DNA from: Bacteroidales bacterium
Lineage (GTDB): Bacteria; Bacteroidota; Bacteroidia; Bacteroidales; P3
DNA: 9,256 bases
Reading direction: 5' to 3'
NCBI GenBank assembly: GCA_031286005.1
Contig: JAITVC010000110.1
Span: forward strand, 1 to 9,256
This document shows positions 6,502 through 9,256 of the stretch, piece by piece; the stretch's first letter is position 1; every line of letters begins with the position of its first letter. A program made the position numbers and the translations under genes. A model generated the notes under the pieces. The model saw nothing but the letters and a program-made list of their open reading frames with translations. It was not told the DNA's origin and did no database searches.

Positions 6502-6928
6502 CATCTTCTTCCGCAACATCCGGCTCAGGCAGTAGCGGTGGCTCAATGCCCAACAAATCTTTCACGTCTAATGCATCGCGCACCACGTAGGCTTGCGGAT
6601 AATGATCTTTCAGTTGTTCCAAAGCGGCAGATGCTTCGAGACGTGTTCGGAAATTACCGATTTTCACTTTGAAATACGGCTCTTCAAAACTGATATAACT
6701 TTTCAGTTCCGGAAATTTTTCTGTAAATGCAGTTTGTGCCACTAATGCGGCGCTTCGCGAGTTATTGCCGGATTGCGAAAAAATGTTGATGCGAAAACCA
6801 TTGACCGAAGCCGCACGGTTATGTTCGATATGTTTATTCACCAAACGTTCAACGCGCGCATCTTGCACCGTCTTCACAGGCTCGCCGTCGAGCATCAAGG
6901 TAGTCCAAATAAATAAAATTAAAATCAT
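6485..6928 (-). CDS. Small exported SPOR-domain protein
   Basis: A 147-residue protein. Residues about 1-14 (MILILFIWTTLMLD) are a short hydrophobic segment with no basic residue before it, so it could be a weak signal peptide or a membrane anchor. Residues about 43-118 match the SPOR fold: GFRINIFSQSG (44-54), an alpha-helical stretch, FKVKIGNFRTRLEA (86-99), a second helix and QAYVVRD (112-118). SPOR domains bind peptidoglycan glycan strands stripped of stem peptides, usually at division sites, so I infer a periplasmic location. The tail (129-147) is proline-rich and acidic. Its ATG overlaps the TGA of the upstream universal stress gene by four bases (ATGA), so the two are translated together. 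Its 3' end overlaps the convergent T9SS gene by 17 bp, leaving no room for a terminator between them. Confidence 0.85.
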   Translation of the reverse strand: MILILFIWTTLMLDGEPVKTVQDARVERLVNKHIEHNRAASVNGFRINIFSQSGNNSRSAALVAQTAFTEKFPELKSYISFEEPYFKVKIGNFRTRLEASAALEQLKDHYPQAYVVRDALDVKDLLGIEPPLLPEPDVAEEDVSGLK

Positions 6929-7776
6929 AGGATAACAGAAGTAGTGATAGGTTTAGAGGTAACAGTCAAAACGGGAATTGGCGAGGCGCCGAGCAAACGT
7001 TCGGCATGAGTTCCCAATAGAAAGTTCCATGCCGAACTTTCCTGTTCGGTCATGATGGAAACCAGCGTGGCATTCACCGATTCGGCATAAGCCAAAATAG
7101 TTTTGGTAATATTGTCGGTTTCTTTAAAAATAGTTGAAAACTCAATGTCCGCATCGGCAATATAGTATTCCACTTTGGAAACATAATTATCCACTTTGCG
7201 CCTGTGCGAAGATAATTTAGAAGTGTATAAACCCAAAATATGAATTTCGGCATCCGTGATTTCGGCCAACTTGCAAGTGCACGGAACTTTTTGCACGCCT
7301 TCGGCCGAATTGTCAAGCGGCAGCACAAAAATATTGGGTTTGGAATCGGAGCTGTAATTGGGCGAAATCGTAATCACCGGACATTCGCAATACATCACAA
7401 TGCGGTAGGCATTACTCCCAATATAATGCTCCTCAAAGCCGGATGCTCCGTGCGTGCAGCAAACCACTAAATCCACATCATCGTATTTGGCTTGATTGGC
7501 CACTTCCACATGCACCTTGCCTTCGCGAATGCGATACTCCAATGTGCCATCGCCTAATTTCGGTGCATAGTCTTTAAGAATTTTTTCAAATTGAGCTTTT
7601 ACAGCTTTCTCGATGGACAGATTCTCGGAATCCAAAATAAGACGGTCTTTCGTTTGAGTCGTATCCACCCACATCAAAATGATTTCAAAAGCGCCGTTGC
7701 TAATATTTTCAATCACATAATCCAATGCACTCAGAGAGTTTTGAGAAAAGTCAGTAGGAATTAAAATTCGCTTCAT
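6925..7776 (-). CDS. Universal stress protein with two tandem Usp domains
   Basis: A 283-residue cytoplasmic protein. Domain 1 (about 1-138) starts with MKRILIPTDFS, the classic Usp beta1/ATP-binding Asp, and ends in CPVITI. Domain 2 (about 148-273) ends in PIPVLTV. The Usp nucleotide loop is G-x2-G-x9-G-(S/T). Domain 1 reads CTHG, nine residues, GS (107-121), so the first Gly is Cys107. Domain 2 reads MTEQ, nine residues, GT (242-256), with both early glycines lost. Domain 1 may still bind ATP; domain 2 probably does not. Tandem Usp proteins of this length are common in Bacteroidota and act in stress and starvation responses by unclear means. I chose the start at 7776 because the conserved MKRILIPTDFS begins there and a promoter lies just upstream. 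The in-frame extension to 7857 crosses that promoter. It diverges from ruvB and overlaps the SPOR gene by four bases. Confidence 0.88.
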   Translation of the reverse strand: MKRILIPTDFSQNSLSALDYVIENISNGAFEIILMWVDTTQTKDRLILDSENLSIEKAVKAQFEKILKDYAPKLGDGTLEYRIREGKVHVEVANQAKYDDVDLVVCCTHGASGFEEHYIGSNAYRIVMYCECPVITISPNYSSDSKPNIFVLPLDNSAEGVQKVPCTCKLAEITDAEIHILGLYTSKLSSHRRKVDNYVSKVEYYIADADIEFSTIFKETDNITKTILAYAESVNATLVSIMTEQESSAWNFLLGTHAERLLGASPIPVLTVTSKPITTSVIL

Positions 7777-7794
7777 AGTTACGCTAAGTTTGTG

Positions 7795-7825
7795 CAAATG
7801 TACGATTTTTTTTTGAATTTTCAAC
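7795..7825 (-). promoter_or_regulatory. Promoter of the universal stress/SPOR operon
   Basis: On the minus strand the -7 box TACATTTG (7802-7795) fits TAnnTTTG. GTTG at 7825-7822 matches three of four -33 bases with a 19-base spacer. The predicted leader is about 14 bases. It overlaps the ruvB promoter over 7812-7825. Confidence 0.65.
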
Positions 7826-7842
7826 TTTTTTTTGTACTTTTG
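7812..7842 (+). promoter_or_regulatory. ruvB promoter, perfect consensus
   Basis: TTTG (7812-7815), a 19-base spacer and TACTTTTG (7835-7842) fit the Bacteroidota consensus with no mismatch. A T8 run plus G precedes the -7 box. The predicted start of transcription (about 7846-7850) leaves only about 6-10 bases before the ruvB ATG. Confidence 0.75.
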
Positions 7843-7855
7843 CGTAAATATTATC

Positions 7856-8881
7856 ATGAACGAGAATTTAAATCCTACAAATACCCAGTTTTCTAATGTA
7901 GAAAAAGAAGTGGAACGCGCCCTGCGACCACTGAGTTTTTCCGATTTTAGAGGTCAAGCCCAAGTTTTAGATAATCTGCAAGTGTTTGTCTTAGCAGCCA
8001 AACAGCGTGGCGAAGCATTAGACCATGTGTTGCTTCACGGCCCTCCCGGATTGGGAAAAACAACACTGTCGCATATCATTTCCAACGAACTCGGCGTGGG
8101 CATCAAAACCACATCCGGACCGGTGTTGGACAAGCCCGGCGAGCTGGCCGGATTGCTCACAAGTTTGGAGCCCAACGATGTGTTGTTTATCGACGAAATC
8201 CACCGGCTAAGCCCCGTCGTAGAAGAATATCTATATTCTGCGATGGAAGATTACAAAATCGACATCATGATAGAGTCCGGCCCCAATGCACGAAGCGTGC
8301 AAATCACGCTCAACCCGTTCACCCTCGTCGGCGCCACCACACGCTCAGGGTTGCTCACAGCACCACTGCGGTCACGTTTCGGCATCAATGCCCGTTTGGA
8401 ATATTACGATGCCCAAATTTTGATGCAAATCATCAAACGATCGGCACATTTATTACATGTGAACATCGACGATTCTGCAGCGCACGAAATCGCACGCCGC
8501 AGTCGAGGCACCCCTCGTATTGCGAACTTGCTGTTGCGCCGTGTGCGAGATTTCGCCCAAATCAGAGGCAACGGAAATGTAGATGTAGACATCTCACAAA
8601 TCGCCTTAGCCGCATTAAATGTAGATAAAAACGGTTTGGATGAGATGGACAATCGCATTCTCACAACAATTATCGACAAATTCAGAGGCGGCCCCGTAGG
8701 GCTAAACACGATTGCCACCGCCGTGAGCGAAGAAGCCGGCACCATCGAAGAAGTATACGAGCCGTTTCTCATTCAAGAAGGCTACCTAATGCGCACGCCA
8801 CGCGGTCGCGAAGTTACCCCAAAAGCCTATCAACACTTAGGCAAAATCAAACAAGTTACCCAACAAGATTTGTTGTTCTAA
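7856..8881 (+). CDS. ruvB: RuvB, Holliday-junction branch-migration ATPase
   Basis: A 341-residue AAA+ ATPase, full length for the family. With RuvA it forms the motor that migrates Holliday junctions during recombinational repair, while RuvC cuts them. Visible motifs: Walker [10 protein letters not shown] (62-70, Lys68), Walker B LFIDEIH (110-116, Asp113-Glu114), sensor 1 GATTRSG (159-165), arginine finger Arg174 in PLRSRFG, sensor 2 region [13 protein letters not shown] (218-230), and the C-terminal winged-helix DNA-binding domain with RTPRGR (313-318). The numbering of Lys68 and Arg174 agrees with E. coli RuvB as I remember it. The ATG at 7856 is chosen because an earlier TTG at 7832 lies upstream of the predicted transcription start and inside the promoter. 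ruvA and ruvC are not in the window, as is usual for Bacteroidales. No sign of damage or transfer. Confidence 0.98.
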   Translation: MNENLNPTNTQFSNVEKEVERALRPLSFSDFRGQAQVLDNLQVFVLAAKQRGEALDHVLLHGPPGLGKTTLSHIISNELGVGIKTTSGPVLDKPGELAGLLTSLEPNDVLFIDEIHRLSPVVEEYLYSAMEDYKIDIMIESGPNARSVQITLNPFTLVGATTRSGLLTAPLRSRFGINARLEYYDAQILMQIIKRSAHLLHVNIDDSAAHEIARRSRGTPRIANLLLRRVRDFAQIRGNGNVDVDISQIALAALNVDKNGLDEMDNRILTTIIDKFRGGPVGLNTIATAVSEEAGTIEEVYEPFLIQEGYLMRTPRGREVTPKAYQHLGKIKQVTQQDLLF

Positions 8882-8905
8882 AAAACGGATTACGACCCGA
8901 TTTTT
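8881..8905. terminator. Likely bidirectional terminator between ruvB and the AraC-family gene
   Basis: CGG (8886-8888) pairs with CCG (8897-8899), and AAAAA (8881-8885) pairs with TTTTT (8901-8905), with A8900 bulged and an 8-base loop. The A run on one side and T run on the other give a U tract to transcripts from either direction, which fits two convergent genes 28 bp apart. The GC core is only three pairs, so strength is uncertain. Confidence 0.5.
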
Positions 8906-8909
8906 AGGA

Positions 8910-9256
8910 TTATCGCCCCATTCTTTTGTATCCGTTTCGATATTCAAACGGTGTCATCCCATGGTGCATCCGTTTGAAGAAAAAACCAAGCGTGGTGCCC
9001 GACGAAAATCCCATTCGTTTAGCCACTTCAATCATTTCCATATCGGTTTCTTTCAGAAGTTCGCACACCGCAAGGTCGAGATACACCGACGCCCATTCCT
9101 TAGCCGTCATCCCGCTCAAAGCAAGTATCGTCTGAGAAAGCGTTTCCACCTGCAAACCCATCAAGTTGGCATACACCGTAGTGTCCGCATGACCCTTTTT
9201 GCGCAGCATCAACGCAAATAAATCCATAAACGAATTGCCCGAAGCCCGATGCCCCC
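8910..9256 (-). CDS. AraC-family regulator, C-terminal part, truncated by the right edge
   Basis: The frame is open from the TAA at 8912-8910 to the window edge, giving at least 114 residues. An internal ATG at 9227-9225 is available as a start, but the residues before it (GHRASGNSF) continue smoothly, and AraC proteins usually carry about 150-200 residues ahead of this domain, so I read the gene as cut by the edge. Counting from that Met, two helix-turn-helix units are visible: about 17-42 (YANLMGLQVETLSQTILALS) and about 66-88 (EVAKRMGFSSGTTLGFFFKR). They are followed by the family signature HHGMTPFEYR (88-97). This domain binds DNA as a transcription activator or repressor. The sensory part and the target genes are not visible. 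It converges on ruvB and is unlikely to be co-regulated with it. Confidence 0.85.
   Translation of the reverse strand, partial: GHRASGNSFMDLFALMLRKKGHADTTVYANLMGLQVETLSQTILALSGMTAKEWASVYLDLAVCELLKETDMEMIEVAKRMGFSSGTTLGFFFKRMHHGMTPFEYRNGYKRMGR

Noticed and set aside
7832..7855. TTG start for ruvB eight codons upstream
   Set aside because: It overlaps the -7 box and lies before the predicted transcription start. The ATG at 7856 gives a normal RuvB N-terminus.
7777..7857. In-frame 27-codon extension of the universal stress protein
   Set aside because: It crosses both promoters, is Lys/Ile-rich like translated AT spacer, and precedes the conserved Usp start MKRILIPTDFS.

Overview
The window reads as a piece of a Bacteroidota chromosome, most likely Bacteroidales. 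Several things support this. The promoters are of the Bacteroidota type (TTTG about 19-20 bases before TAnnTTTG). Genes have no Shine-Dalgarno sequences. One secreted protein ends in the type IX secretion (T9SS) type B / gliding-motility-associated C-terminal domain, which is confined to Bacteroidota. The RuvB protein and the SPOR-domain protein also look like Bacteroidales versions. I cannot name the genus from sequence alone.

Layout. Positions 1-46 (perhaps to 115) hold the 5' end of an unrecognised minus-strand gene that runs off the left edge. Positions 116-1142 are a 1 kb AT-rich region with no convincing protein gene. It holds a plus-strand promoter that would drive a short structured RNA ending in a terminator hairpin (224-327), a well-matched minus-strand promoter (470-501) beside a perfect 20-bp palindrome, a (TA)n tract, and a cluster of tandem repeats with periods of 11, 7 and 12 bp (830-1051). 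Next comes a minus-strand lipoprotein with TPR-like helices (1143-2315). It diverges across 123 bp from a plus-strand operon: a 12-TM RND/MMPL-type transporter (2439-4775) translationally coupled by an 8-bp overlap to a T9SS type B cargo protein built of FN3-like domains (4768-6501). That operon converges, with a 17-bp overlap, on a minus-strand pair: a tandem universal stress protein (6925-7776) followed, through an ATGA overlap, by a small SPOR-domain protein (6485-6928). The stress-protein gene diverges from ruvB (7856-8881) across only 79 bp in which the two promoters physically interleave. A symmetric hairpin separates ruvB from the 3' part of an AraC-family regulator gene that runs off the right edge.

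How the genes may work together. ruvB is housekeeping (Holliday-junction branch migration). The transporter/T9SS pair and the divergent lipoprotein form a plausible envelope module. The Usp/SPOR pair links a cytoplasmic nucleotide-binding-type protein to a possible peptidoglycan-binding one. These functional links are inferred from gene order only. I found no CRISPR array, transposase, phage gene, toxin-antitoxin pair or recognisable defence system. The most unusual material is the non-coding left 1.1 kb and the promoter architecture, not a new protein system.
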